From Pseudomonas sp. SID14000 (GTDB lineage Bacteria; Pseudomonadota; Gammaproteobacteria; Pseudomonadales; Pseudomonadaceae): a stretch of DNA of 64,000 nt. Where the stretch lies: assembly GCF_002165135.1 (NCBI RefSeq), contig NZ_NFZQ01000001.1:372001-436000 (forward strand), in the 5' to 3' direction. The first letter of the stretch is position 1. Each line of letters begins with the position of its first letter. A program made the translations under genes and the position numbers. A model generated the notes under the pieces. That model was not told where the DNA came from. It saw only the letters and a list, made by a program, of their open reading frames with translations, and made no database searches. This document shows, in pieces, positions 42,153-50,235 of the stretch.

Positions 42153-43826
42153 TCAGCCAGTGATCATCGGCAGGTCCAGGCCCTGCTCCTTGGCGCAGTC
42201 GATGGCGATGTCGTAACCGGCATCGGCATGACGCATTACACCGGTCCCTGGGTCGTTGGTCAGCACGCGGGCGATACGCTCGGCGGCTTCATCGGTACCA
42301 TCGCAGACGATGACCATGCCCGAGTGCTGGGAGAAGCCCATGCCCACGCCACCGCCGTGGTGCAACGATACCCAGGTGGCGCCGCTGGCGGTGTTCAGCA
42401 GTGCGTTGAGCAGCGGCCAGTCGGAAACAGCGTCCGAGCCGTCACGCATGGCTTCGGTTTCACGGTTGGGGCTGGACACCGAACCGGAGTCCAGGTGGTC
42501 GCGGCCGATCACGATCGGGGCCGACAACTCGCCGCTGCGTACCATTTCGTTGAACGCCAGGCCCAGCTTGGCGCGCAGGCCCAGGCCAACCCAGCAGATA
42601 CGTGCCGGCAGGCCCTGGAAGCTGATGCGCTCGCGGGCCATGTCCAGCCAGCGGTGCAGGTGGGCGTCGTCCGGGATCAGTTCCTTGACCTTGGCGTCGG
42701 TCTTGTAGATGTCCTCGGCATTGCCGGACAGCGCCGCCCAGCGGAACGGGCCGACACCACGGCAGAACAGCGGGCGGATGTAGGCTGGCACAAAGCCCGG
42801 GAAGTCGAAGGCGTTGGCCACGCCCTCTTCCTTGGCCATCTGGCGGATGTTGTTGCCATAGTCGAAGGTCGGGATGCCCTGCTTCTGGAAGTCGAGCATG
42901 GCTTTCACGTGTACGGCCATCGACTGCTTGGCGGCCTTGACCACTGCGGCCGGCTCGGTCTGCGCGCGGTCGCGGTACTGTTCCCAGGTCCAACCGGCCG
43001 GCAGGTAGCCGTTCAACGGGTCGTGGGCGCTGGTCTGGTCGGTGACCATGTCCGGGCGCACGCCACGCTTGACCAGCTCTGGCAGGATTTCGGCAGCGTT
43101 GCCGTGCAGGGCGATGGAGATGGCCTTGCCTTCGGAAGTGTACTTGGCGATGCGTGCCAGGGCATCGTCGAGGTCAGTGGCCTGCTCGTCGACGTAGCGG
43201 GTTTCCAGGCGGAAGTCGATGCGGCTCTGCTGGCATTCGATGTTCAGCGAGCAGGCACCGGCCAGGGTGGCGGCCAGTGGCTGGGCACCGCCCATGCCGC
43301 CCAGGCCGGCGGTCAGTACCCACTTGCCTTTCAGGCTGCCGCCGTAATGCTGGCGACCGGCTTCGACGAAGGTTTCGTAGGTGCCCTGGACGATGCCCTG
43401 GCTGCCGATATAGATCCAGCTGCCGGCGGTCATCTGGCCGTACATGGCCAGGCCCTTGGCATCCAGTTCGTTGAAGTGTTCCCAGTTGGCCCAGTGCGGC
43501 ACCAGGTTGGAGTTGGCGATCAGCACGCGCGGGGCGTTGCTGTGGGTCTTGAACACGCCGACCGGCTTGCCCGACTGCACCAGCAGGGTTTCGTCGTCTT
43601 CCAGGCGGGTCAGGGTCTCGACGATCTTGTCGTAGCAGGCCCAGTTACGGGCAGCGCGGCCGATACCGCCGTACACCACCAGTTCTTTCGGGTTTTCCGC
43701 GACCTGTGGATCGAGGTTGTTCATCAGCATGCGCAGCGGCGCTTCGGTCAGCCAGCTTTTGGCAGTCAGCTTGTTGCCACGTGGGGCACGGATTTCAACG
43801 TCACGGTATTTGTTGTTGTCGGTCAC
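42153..43826 (-). CDS. hutU: Urocanate hydratase
   Basis: Second step of the pathway: urocanate to imidazolonepropionate, with tightly bound NAD. Start at GTG 43826 ([17 protein letters not shown]), eight bases after AGAGGA, gives 557 residues, the normal length; an in-frame ATG at 44027 would run through the operator and repeats. The urocanase signature [18 protein letters not shown] is present. Codons 4-6 spell AACAACAA, an exact Crc/Hfq target. HutC-type palindrome lies 66 bases upstream. Confidence 0.97.
   Translation of the reverse strand: MTDNNKYRDVEIRAPRGNKLTAKSWLTEAPLRMLMNNLDPQVAENPKELVVYGGIGRAARNWACYDKIVETLTRLEDDETLLVQSGKPVGVFKTHSNAPRVLIANSNLVPHWANWEHFNELDAKGLAMYGQMTAGSWIYIGSQGIVQGTYETFVEAGRQHYGGSLKGKWVLTAGLGGMGGAQPLAATLAGACSLNIECQQSRIDFRLETRYVDEQATDLDDALARIAKYTSEGKAISIALHGNAAEILPELVKRGVRPDMVTDQTSAHDPLNGYLPAGWTWEQYRDRAQTEPAAVVKAAKQSMAVHVKAMLDFQKQGIPTFDYGNNIRQMAKEEGVANAFDFPGFVPAYIRPLFCRGVGPFRWAALSGNAEDIYKTDAKVKELIPDDAHLHRWLDMARERISFQGLPARICWVGLGLRAKLGLAFNEMVRSGELSAPIVIGRDHLDSGSVSSPNRETEAMRDGSDAVSDWPLLNALLNTASGATWVSLHHGGGVGMGFSQHSGMVIVCDGTDEAAERIARVLTNDPGTGVMRHADAGYDIAIDCAKEQGLDLPMITG
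43810..43817 (-). promoter_or_regulatory. Crc/Hfq CA-motif at the hutU start
   Basis: AACAACAA (minus strand) overlaps codons 4-6 of hutU, within the region covered by an initiating ribosome. hut genes are established targets of carbon catabolite repression in Pseudomonas; the match to AAnAAnAA is exact. Confidence 0.65.
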
Positions 43827-43869
43827 GGGAAAGGTCCTCTGCGGTCGTCCGCGGGCGGGTATGTCGTGG

Positions 43870-43905
43870 TAGATATACAAACACACCTTTACTTGTATGT
43901 ACAAG
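43870..43905. promoter_or_regulatory. HutC operator region upstream of hutU
   Basis: CTTGTATGTACAAG (43892-43905) has six-base arms CTTGTA/TACAAG around a two-base centre. A related half site, AGATATACAA, lies at 43871-43880. Both resemble the site between hutC and hutF, consistent with HutC (GntR family) repression relieved by urocanate. Confidence 0.75.
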
Positions 43906-43978
43906 CATGGACAACCAAAATAATTGGACCTTTCCGCTGAATGGTTTGGTGCATGCGTTGATTCTTTCTGCGCCAGTG

Positions 43979-44232
43979 AGATCGAGCGCCGCCCGCGCGG
44001 CGCTTCGCGGGACAAGCCCGCTCCCACATTTGTTGCAACGTGCCGAACCTGTCAGGCCATGGTTGCCTGCCTTGGTGCATGTCTTGAGACTGGTGAGGCG
44101 GCCGCAGCGCCAGCCGAGAAATTGAGTCAGACCAACAAGGCTGACAACCATGGCCTGACAGACATGGCCACGCTGCAACAAATGTGGGAGCGGGCTTGCC
44201 CCGCGAAGCGCCGCGCGGGCGGCGCTCGATCT
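43979..44232. repeat. Large (about 250-base) near-perfect inverted repeat between hutU and hutD
   Basis: The outer 62 bases on the left (43979-44040) match the reverse complement of the right end (to 44232) with only two differences seen by eye. Pairing resumes inward (GTCAGGCCATGGTTG / CAACCATGGCCTGAC) to about 44084 and 44131. It contains REP-like TTCGCGGG...CCCGCTCCCACA parts at both ends. Longer than any other repeat in the window; could be a MITE-like element or an expanded REP doublet. Confidence 0.85.
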
Positions 44233-44289
44233 TACAGGCGACAAAAAACTACAGGCGAACTTACAGGAGACAAAAACCTACAGGCGAAC
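44232..44289. repeat. Two 29-base tandem repeats after hutD
   Basis: Units 44232-44260 and 44261-44289 are adjacent and differ at two positions. Each holds ACAGG twice (TTACAGGCGAC..., CTACAGGCGAAC). They start at the edge of the large inverted repeat and end three bases from the hutD stop codon. Confidence 0.85.
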
Positions 44290-44292
44290 CCC

Positions 44293-44865
44293 TCAGCGCC
44301 CCACCAACTCGATCAGGCAGAACCGCCCTTGAACCTCGAGCCCCAGCAACTGGTCATTGCCCTCCAGCCGCAAGCAGTCATACAACCCCAACCGCTGTGT
44401 CTCGCGCCCGGCAATGCCAACCTCGACCTGGCTGCTGGCAGCGAACAGCAACACCGTCGACGCCGAACTGTACAAGCGGCTGGTGCCATCGAACCACTGC
44501 AACCGCGCCCGGTAGCGCTGCGGTGCATAGATCAGGTTGAAATCGCGGATCGCCCCGCCCAGCAGCTTGCAGCTGACCTGGCTCTCGCCGCCGAAGGCAA
44601 AGGCATCGAACGGCAACAACGGCCGGCTGGCCTGGCCGTCGACCAGCAGGCGCATACCGTCGCCCTGCAGCACGGTGATGACCCGCTGGTAGCCGGCGAA
44701 GGTGGAAAAACCGCCGGACTCCTCAATGTCGGCAATCGACAGGCGCCAGCCAAAGCTGTCCAGGCCTTCGCCACTGTCGCGGGCAATTTCTTCGGTGAAA
44801 CCGCCACCGTTCTTCCACGGCATGCGCGGGTAATCCTGCGCACGCAACAACTGCAACTGGCTCAT
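44293..44865 (-). CDS. hutD: HutD family protein
   Basis: A 190-residue cupin-like protein that starts MSQLQLLRAQDYPRMPWKNG; the PRMPWKNGGG motif is diagnostic of HutD (Ves/HutD family). In P. fluorescens, HutD is needed for fitness on histidine and is proposed to limit hut expression by binding an intermediate. It overlaps hutC by four bases and is probably on the hutC transcript, cut off from hutU by a 466-base gap filled with repeats. Confidence 0.92.
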   Translation of the reverse strand: MSQLQLLRAQDYPRMPWKNGGGFTEEIARDSGEGLDSFGWRLSIADIEESGGFSTFAGYQRVITVLQGDGMRLLVDGQASRPLLPFDAFAFGGESQVSCKLLGGAIRDFNLIYAPQRYRARLQWFDGTSRLYSSASTVLLFAASSQVEVGIAGRETQRLGLYDCLRLEGNDQLLGLEVQGRFCLIELVGR

Positions 44866-45608
44866 TTACTGAAACGTCCTTCCAGGCGATGACGGGAACC
44901 GGGGTGGATCAGCCGCGCGGCGGTCACCGGCTGGCGGCCAGACCAGGTGCGACGGCGGATCAGCAGGCAGGGCTCGCCCCGCTCGATCTGTAACAGGCGG
45001 CATTCCTCCGGCTCGGCCAGGATCGCCTCGACCACGTGTTCACCCTCGGTCAGCGGCGCCACCTGCGACAGGTAGGCGTAAGGCGTCTGCCTGGTGAAGT
45101 CCTGCTTGAGGTACTCGGGGGCGATCGCCGCATTGACGTAGCGGTCCTCGATCTGCACTGGCACACCGTTCTCGAAATGCACGATCAGCGAGTGGAACAC
45201 CCGCTGGCCTTCGCGCATGTCCAGGGCCAGGGCCCGCTCGGAACCGGCCGCTTCCTCGGTGAGGGTGATCACCTGGCAGCTATGCTGGTGGCCACGCGCG
45301 GCAATTTCGTCGGCGATGTTGTTGACCTCGAACAGAGCCGAACGCCCCTTGGGCTCGGCCACGAAGGTACCGACCCCTTGCATGCGAACCAGCAGGCCTT
45401 CGGCGGTAAGTTCGCGCAAGGCGCGGTTGATGGTCATGCGGCTGAAGCCCAGCTGGCTGACCAATTCGCTCTCCGAGGGTACCCGGTGATGCGGTGGCCA
45501 GCTGCCGTTGTCGATCTGCTGGATGATCATCTGTTTGACCCGGGCGTACAGCGGCGCCGGGCCCTCGCCCATCTGGGCAACCAGCGCGGAGACAGGAGGT
45601 GTCGGCAC
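44862..45608 (-). CDS. hutC: Histidine utilisation repressor HutC (GntR family)
   Basis: Start at GTG 45608 (V-P-T-P-P-V-S), nine bases after AAGGA, giving 248 residues as in characterised P. putida HutC. The N-terminal winged helix-turn-helix (about 12-80, HHRVPSESELVSQLGFSRMTINRALREL) is joined to a UTRA effector domain that senses urocanate. It lies divergent from hutF with a palindromic operator between them. The longer reading from 45692 would run through the operator. Confidence 0.95.
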   Translation of the reverse strand: MPTPPVSALVAQMGEGPAPLYARVKQMIIQQIDNGSWPPHHRVPSESELVSQLGFSRMTINRALRELTAEGLLVRMQGVGTFVAEPKGRSALFEVNNIADEIAARGHQHSCQVITLTEEAAGSERALALDMREGQRVFHSLIVHFENGVPVQIEDRYVNAAIAPEYLKQDFTRQTPYAYLSQVAPLTEGEHVVEAILAEPEECRLLQIERGEPCLLIRRRTWSGRQPVTAARLIHPGSRHRLEGRFSK

Positions 45609-45674
45609 GGCGTTGGATCCTTGTGCAAATGGAATGAGCGGTAGCTTGCCGCAGTTTACCCGGCAGGCAAACGC

Positions 45675-45693
45675 CTGTATATGTATATACAAG
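45675..45693. promoter_or_regulatory. HutC operator between hutC and hutF
   Basis: CTGTATATGTATATACAAG contains TGTATATACA-type symmetry and lies 25 bases before the hutF ATG and 67 bases upstream of the hutC start. It resembles the hutU site, so HutC probably represses hutF and itself from here. Confidence 0.7.
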
Positions 45694-45695
45694 TT

Positions 45696-45703
45696 AACAA
45701 TAA
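45696..45703 (+). promoter_or_regulatory. Candidate Crc/Hfq CA-motif before hutF
   Basis: AACAATAA fits AAnAAnAA and ends two bases before the AGGA ribosome site (45705-45708) of hutF. Binding there would prevent ribosome loading. Confidence 0.55.
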
Positions 45704-45717
45704 CAGGATTTTCACCG

Positions 45718-47082
45718 ATGTCCGCCTACTTCGCCGAACGCGCCCTGCTGCCCACGGGCTGGGCCAGCCATGTCCGTATCGAGGTCACCCGCGATGGCCA
45801 CGTGGCCCGCATCGAGCCGGGCGCCTCGGCCGAGGGCGCCGAGCGGCTGGCCGGCCCGCTGCTGCCCGGCATGCCCAACCTGCACTCGCATGCCTTCCAG
45901 CGCGCCATGGCAGGGCTGGCGGAAGTCGCCGGCAACCCCAACGACAGTTTCTGGACCTGGCGCGACCTGATGTACCGCCTGGTCGGCCAGATCAGCCCGG
46001 AGCAGCTGCAGGTCATCGCTCGCCAGCTGTATATAGAGATGCTCAAGGCCGGCTACACCTCGGTCGCCGAATTCCACTACGTGCACCATGATCAGGCCGG
46101 CAAGGCCTACGCCGACCCGGCCGAGCTGTCCCGCCGCATCAGCGCGGCTGCAGCCGACAGCGGCATTGGCCTGACCTTGCTGCCGGTACTGTACAGCCAC
46201 GCAGGCTTCGGCGGCCAAGCCCCGAATGACGGGCAACGACGCTTTATCAACTCCACCGAACAATACCTGCAACTGCAAGCGCAGTTGGCCCCACTGCTGG
46301 CCGCACAACCCGCACAGCAACTGGGATTGTGCTTCCATTCGCTGCGGGCGGTGACGCCCGGGCAGATCGCAGAGGTGCTGGCAGCCAGCGACAAGCAATG
46401 CCCGGTGCATATCCATATCGCCGAGCAGCAGAAGGAAGTCGACGACTGCCTGGCCTGGAGCGGCCTGCGCCCGCTGCAGTGGCTTTACGAGCACGTGGAC
46501 GTGGACCCACGTTGGTGCCTGGTGCATGCCACCCATGCCGAGCCGGATGAAGTTACTGCCATGGCTCGCAGCGGCGCGGTAGCCGGGCTGTGCCTGACCA
46601 CCGAGGCCAACCTGGGCGACGGGATTTTCCCGGCAGTGGACTACCTGGCGCAGGGTGGGCGCATGGGCATTGGTTCGGACAGCCATGTGTCGCTGAGCGT
46701 GGTGGAGGAACTGCGCTGGCTGGAATACGGCCAGCGGCTGCGCGACCAGCGGCGTAACCGCCTGTATCGCGGCGACCAGCCGATGGTCGGGCGCACGCTG
46801 TATGACGCTGCGCTGGCGGGCGGCGCGCAGGCGCTGGGGCAGGCGGTCGGGGAACTGGCCGTGGGCAAGCGCGCCGACTGGCTGGTGCTCGATGGGCAGG
46901 ACCCTTACATCGCCATGGCCGATGGGGATGCGATTCTCAACCGCTGGCTGTTTGCCGGGGGCGATCGCCAGGTAAGGGATGTGATGGTGAATGGACAGTG
47001 GGTGGTGCGCCAGGGGCGTCATGCGCAGGAAGAGCAAAGCCGGTTGGCGTTTGCCGAGGTACTGCGGCAGCTTTTGGGCTGA
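45718..47082 (+). CDS. hutF: Formimidoylglutamate deiminase
   Basis: Converts N-formimino-glutamate to N-formylglutamate and ammonia, the step that commits this strain to the five-step pathway with HutG. Start at ATG 45718, behind AGGA, gives 454 residues. It is an amidohydrolase with the metal motif NLHSHAFQRAMAG and later ADWLVLDGQDPYIA. Transcribed alone, divergent from hutC. Confidence 0.95.
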   Translation: MSAYFAERALLPTGWASHVRIEVTRDGHVARIEPGASAEGAERLAGPLLPGMPNLHSHAFQRAMAGLAEVAGNPNDSFWTWRDLMYRLVGQISPEQLQVIARQLYIEMLKAGYTSVAEFHYVHHDQAGKAYADPAELSRRISAAAADSGIGLTLLPVLYSHAGFGGQAPNDGQRRFINSTEQYLQLQAQLAPLLAAQPAQQLGLCFHSLRAVTPGQIAEVLAASDKQCPVHIHIAEQQKEVDDCLAWSGLRPLQWLYEHVDVDPRWCLVHATHAEPDEVTAMARSGAVAGLCLTTEANLGDGIFPAVDYLAQGGRMGIGSDSHVSLSVVEELRWLEYGQRLRDQRRNRLYRGDQPMVGRTLYDAALAGGAQALGQAVGELAVGKRADWLVLDGQDPYIAMADGDAILNRWLFAGGDRQVRDVMVNGQWVVRQGRHAQEEQSRLAFAEVLRQLLG

Positions 47083-47102
47083 TCGACCGGCAGTTCTCTC
47101 GC

Positions 47103-47205
47103 ATTCGCGGGTGAACCCGCTCCCACAGGTGAGGCGCTGAACTCAGATGCGGTGCAGTACCTGTGGGAGCGGGTTTACCCGCGAACACCGGCGAAGCCGG
47201 TGCCA
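47103..47205. repeat. Inverted REP pair between hutF and the lipocalin gene
   Basis: TTCGCGGGTGAACCCGCTCC and GGAGCGGGTTTACCCGCGAA, about 40 bases apart, followed by an extra hairpin CACCGGCGAAGCCGGTG. It lies in a convergent gap. Confidence 0.88.
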
Positions 47206-47251
47206 TACATCGCGGTTGCGGGTAGGCCCACACCCACAACCACTCTGAACC

Positions 47252-47824
47252 TCAGTGCCTCTTGACGATCTGCTGGTCCGACGCGCGCCAGATCAGCCGA
47301 CTGGTGTCATACCCCTGCTGCCGGGCCCTGGACATCAGGTTCTCGCGCTCCCAGGCCGGTAGCGTCGGCGTACGCGACAGGATCCACAAGTGCTTGCGGT
47401 CCGGGCTGCCGACCACCGCCGTGCGGTAGCGCTCATCCACATACAGAATCCAGTACTCGCCCCTCGCCACCCCTGGCACCAGCTTGGTGAACCAATTGTC
47501 GAACTCGACCCACAACTTGTCGGTGTGCCCCGGCTCCTGGATGTTCGCATGCCCTTCGGCGCGCAGCCATTCGTCACCCATGGTGCGGCAGCGATTGAGC
47601 ACGCCGAGGCTACCATCCACCTTGAGGTTGTAGTGCGCTTCGGACTGTTCGCAGCCAGTCTGGTAGCGCATCGGCAGGCGCGCCAGCTCGTACCACTTGC
47701 CCTGGTATCGCTTGAGGTCGATGTTGCCGGCGGTTTTCGGTGCCAGGGGGTCGTGGACGGAGCCTGCACAACCGCCCAGCAGCAACGCCAGGCATACCCC
47801 CATCAGCAGGTACAGGCGCCTCAT
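47252..47824 (-). CDS. Bacterial lipocalin (Blc-like lipoprotein)
   Basis: A 190-residue lipoprotein. The signal peptide ends in the lipobox LLGGC (Cys19). The mature part has the lipocalin GxW signature YQGKWYELARLPMRYQTGC and later LWILSRTPTLP. Blc-type lipocalins sit at the outer membrane and bind fatty acids or lysophospholipids. It overlaps the next small lipoprotein gene by four bases. Confidence 0.92.
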   Translation of the reverse strand: MRRLYLLMGVCLALLLGGCAGSVHDPLAPKTAGNIDLKRYQGKWYELARLPMRYQTGCEQSEAHYNLKVDGSLGVLNRCRTMGDEWLRAEGHANIQEPGHTDKLWVEFDNWFTKLVPGVARGEYWILYVDERYRTAVVGSPDRKHLWILSRTPTLPAWERENLMSRARQQGYDTSRLIWRASDQQIVKRH

Positions 47825-48075
47825 TTGAGACCCTGCCCTGAATACATCAGTACCTTGTCAGCCGCGTACTGCACACTGATGAAGCTCTTCTCGTCCCCCC
47901 AGGTGCAGCTGCTCATGCCCAGCGCGCCAGAACACTCGGTCGGCGTGCCGAGCAACTGCTCGATCTCGGCCTTGTTCATACCGGCCTTGATCTTGGAATA
48001 GTTTTCCTGATTGATCTTGCTGCAGGCAGTCAGGACGACGCACAGCGACAACAGGGCGAGGGAACGCAACGACAT
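47821..48075 (-). CDS. Small lipoprotein of SmpA/OmlA-like fold
   Basis: Start at 48075 (MSLRSLALLSLCVVLTAC), after GGAG, giving 84 residues. The lipobox is LTAC (Cys18). The mature sequence YSKIKAGMNKAEIEQLLGTPTEC resembles the BamE/SmpA family pattern, where this motif begins a small alpha-beta fold. Two more cysteines (GTPTECSGALGMSSCTWG) may form a disulfide. Precise role unknown; operon with the lipocalin suggests an envelope function. Confidence 0.8.
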   Translation of the reverse strand: MSLRSLALLSLCVVLTACSKINQENYSKIKAGMNKAEIEQLLGTPTECSGALGMSSCTWGDEKSFISVQYAADKVLMYSGQGLK

Positions 48076-48255
48076 GAAGGACACTCCTGAGATGGGATAC
48101 AGGCGAGTGGCCTGCAGTGACCTTCGACGGAAAAAAACCTCCCAGGTTCCCTGCCCCACCCCCTTCGCCCCTACACCATTGGTCGGATGGCCACTACTGT
48201 GCGACTAATCACAAAGAATTATCCTGCTCAAACAAAAAAGGCCGCCCCTACACAC

Positions 48256-48350
48256 TGTAGGAGCAGCCTTGTGCTGCGAAAGGGCCGGCAAGGCCAGCAG
48301 GGATGCAAGGGCAGCAAGGGCCTCTTCGCAGCACAAGGCTGCTCCTACAA
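48256..48350. repeat. Inverted repeat pair, CAAGGCTGCTCC family
   Basis: TGTAGGAGCAGCCTTGTGCTGCGAAAGGGC is mirrored by the inverse ending in GCAGCACAAGGCTGCTCCTACA, with about 45 bases between. Same family as the hutH-hutT repeat. It fills most of the 295-base gap between the small lipoprotein and the DUF924 gene. Confidence 0.85.
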
Positions 48351-48370
48351 AGATCCCGCCAGCCCTGGAA

Positions 48371-48967
48371 TCAGAACCTGGACCCAGGCTCCAGCAAAAA
48401 GTCCATCTCTTCGCTGGTACTCGGCCGCTCCAGCACCAGGTTGCGGTGCGGGAAGCGCCCGAACCGCGCAATCACCCGCTGGTGCTGCTCGGCATAGTCG
48501 AGGAAGCCTTCGAACAGCCGGCGGTTGGCTTCAGGCTGCTCGTCCAGCAGCAACTGGTAGCGCTCGACGCACAGGTTCTGCCAGTCAAGCACTTCGGCAT
48601 GCTCCAGCACCAGCAGCACGAACACCCGCTGGATCGGCAGCAACTGGTAATCCCAGTTCTTCTGCAAACCCTGCATCGCCACCACCTGGGCACGCCGGTC
48701 GCCCTCGAAGGCGCGCGGCGTGTCGCGGTAGATCATGCGTGGCAGCTGGTCCAGCAGGATCAGCAGGCCCAGCCAGCCCTGCGGGCTTTGCTGCCACTCG
48801 TCGAGCCCACCCGCCAGGGCGTGCTCGACCAGCTCGCCAAACAGCGCATGGGCCTCGGCATCGTGATGCTTGCCGAACCACAGCGTGCTCTTCTCGTCAG
48901 CCACGGCCTGGGGACTGGTGCCCCAACCGAACCACCACTCCAGCAACGGCTGCCAAGGTGCGAGCAT
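48371..48967 (-). CDS. DUF924 family protein
   Basis: A 198-residue protein with the family features FGKHHDAEAHALFGEL, LLILLDQLPRMIYRDTPRAF, FVLLVLEHAEVLD and GRFPHRN. DUF924 proteins are all-helical, related to the TPR-like fold, and have no known biochemical function. The gene follows fbp with a three-base gap, so it is likely co-expressed with it. Confidence 0.87.
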   Translation of the reverse strand: MLAPWQPLLEWWFGWGTSPQAVADEKSTLWFGKHHDAEAHALFGELVEHALAGGLDEWQQSPQGWLGLLILLDQLPRMIYRDTPRAFEGDRRAQVVAMQGLQKNWDYQLLPIQRVFVLLVLEHAEVLDWQNLCVERYQLLLDEQPEANRRLFEGFLDYAEQHQRVIARFGRFPHRNLVLERPSTSEEMDFLLEPGSRF

Positions 48968-48970
48968 GAC

Positions 48971-49981
48971 TTACTCCTTGTGGTAGGCGGTGACGCGCTC
49001 GACCTCTTCCTTCGAGCCGAGGATTACCGACACACGCTGGTGCAGGCTTTCCGGCTTGATGTCGAGGATGCGATCGTAACCGTTGGTGGAGGCGCCGCCG
49101 GCCTGTTCGATGATGAACGACATCGGGTTGGCTTCGTACATCAGGCGCAGCTTGCCCGGCTTGCTCGGCTCGCGGGCGTCACGTGGGTACATGAACAGGC
49201 CGCCACGGGTCAGGATGCGGTGCACGTCGGCCACCATCGAGGCGATCCAGCGCATGTTGTAGTTCTTCTTCAGCGGGCCGGTCTCGCCTGCCAGCAGCTC
49301 GCCCACGTAACGCTGAACCGGGGCTTCCCAGTGGCGCTGGTTGGACATGTTGATGGCGAACTCGGCGGTGCTTTCCGGCACGCGGATGTTTTCGTGGGTG
49401 AGGACGAAGCTGCCCAGTTCGCGGTCCAGGGTGAAGCCCTTGACGCCGTTGCCCAGGGTCAGGATCAGCATGGTCTGCGGGCCATAGATGGCGTAACCGG
49501 CGGCGACCTGCTGGGTGCCTGGCTGCAGGAAAGCATTTTCGTTCAGGGTTTCGTTTTGGCTCAGGTACTCGTTAGGGCAACGCAGTACCGAGAAGATGGT
49601 GCCGACCGAAACGTTGACGTCGATGTTGGACGAGCCGTCCAGCGGGTCGAAGACCAGCAGGTAGGCGCCTTTCGGGTACTTGCCCGGAATCTGGTAGGCG
49701 TTGTCCATTTCTTCGGAGGCCATGCCAGCCAGGTGGCCGCCCCATTCGTTGGCTTCCAGCAGGATATCGTTGGAAATCACGTCCAGTTTCTTCTGGACTT
49801 CGCCCTGCACGTTTTCAGTGCCCATGCTGCCCAGCACACCGCCGAGGGCGCCTTTGGACACGTGATGGCTGATTTCCTTGCACGCACGCGCCACCACTTC
49901 GATCAGGAAGCGCAGATCGGCAGGGGTATTGTTGCTGCGGGTCTGCTCAATCAGATAGCGACTCAGGGTAACGCGGGACAT
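48971..49981 (-). CDS. fbp: Fructose-1,6-bisphosphatase class I
   Basis: Gluconeogenic enzyme: fructose 1,6-bisphosphate to fructose 6-phosphate. The 336 residues contain the metal/phosphate motif [19 protein letters not shown] and the second substrate region [19 protein letters not shown]. Pseudomonads lack phosphofructokinase but need this enzyme for growth on organic acids. Confidence 0.97.
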   Translation of the reverse strand: MSRVTLSRYLIEQTRSNNTPADLRFLIEVVARACKEISHHVSKGALGGVLGSMGTENVQGEVQKKLDVISNDILLEANEWGGHLAGMASEEMDNAYQIPGKYPKGAYLLVFDPLDGSSNIDVNVSVGTIFSVLRCPNEYLSQNETLNENAFLQPGTQQVAAGYAIYGPQTMLILTLGNGVKGFTLDRELGSFVLTHENIRVPESTAEFAINMSNQRHWEAPVQRYVGELLAGETGPLKKNYNMRWIASMVADVHRILTRGGLFMYPRDAREPSKPGKLRLMYEANPMSFIIEQAGGASTNGYDRILDIKPESLHQRVSVILGSKEEVERVTAYHKE

Positions 49982-50130
49982 GTATGGCTCCGAAAGGATT
50001 GGGGGATAAAAAACCCACGCAGTTTACAGGGAGAGTTGCAGGCTAGCGAGTGATGAGTCTCGCCACGGCTCTCAGACGGCACAATAGGTCGGTAGTTCAG
50101 CGCGCGCCAGGCCGGTGGTCGGAGTGAGGC

Positions 50131-50229
50131 CCATTCGCGGGTGAACCCGCTCCCACAGGACTTTCACAAAATTCAGGGCCTGTGCAGTCCCTGTGGGAGC
50201 GGGTTTACCCGCGAAGAGGCCGGCACAGG
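50131..50229. repeat. Inverted REP pair between fbp and glgP
   Basis: CATTCGCGGGTGAACCCGCT and AGCGGGTTTACCCGCGAAGAG with about 45 bases between. The gap upstream (49982-50130) must hold the fbp promoter; no convincing boxes could be read. Confidence 0.88.
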
Positions 50230-50235
50230 CTTACC

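Noticed and set aside
42087..43940. A 617-codon open frame on the plus strand
   Set aside because: Antisense to hutU over its whole length, with no recognisable domain.
43827..43978. RpoN promoter for hutU
   Set aside because: hutU is reported as RpoN-dependent in some pseudomonads, but I found no GG-N10-GC element on the minus strand here; TTGGTTGTCCATGC has only eight bases between GG and GC.
43827..44027. N-terminal extension of hutU to 44027
   Set aside because: It would translate through the HutC palindrome and the long inverted repeat; the GTG at 43826 has a good ribosome site and gives the family length.
45609..45692. N-terminal extension of hutC to 45692
   Set aside because: It would cover the operator and lacks family similarity; GTG 45608 has AAGGA and yields the known 248 residues.
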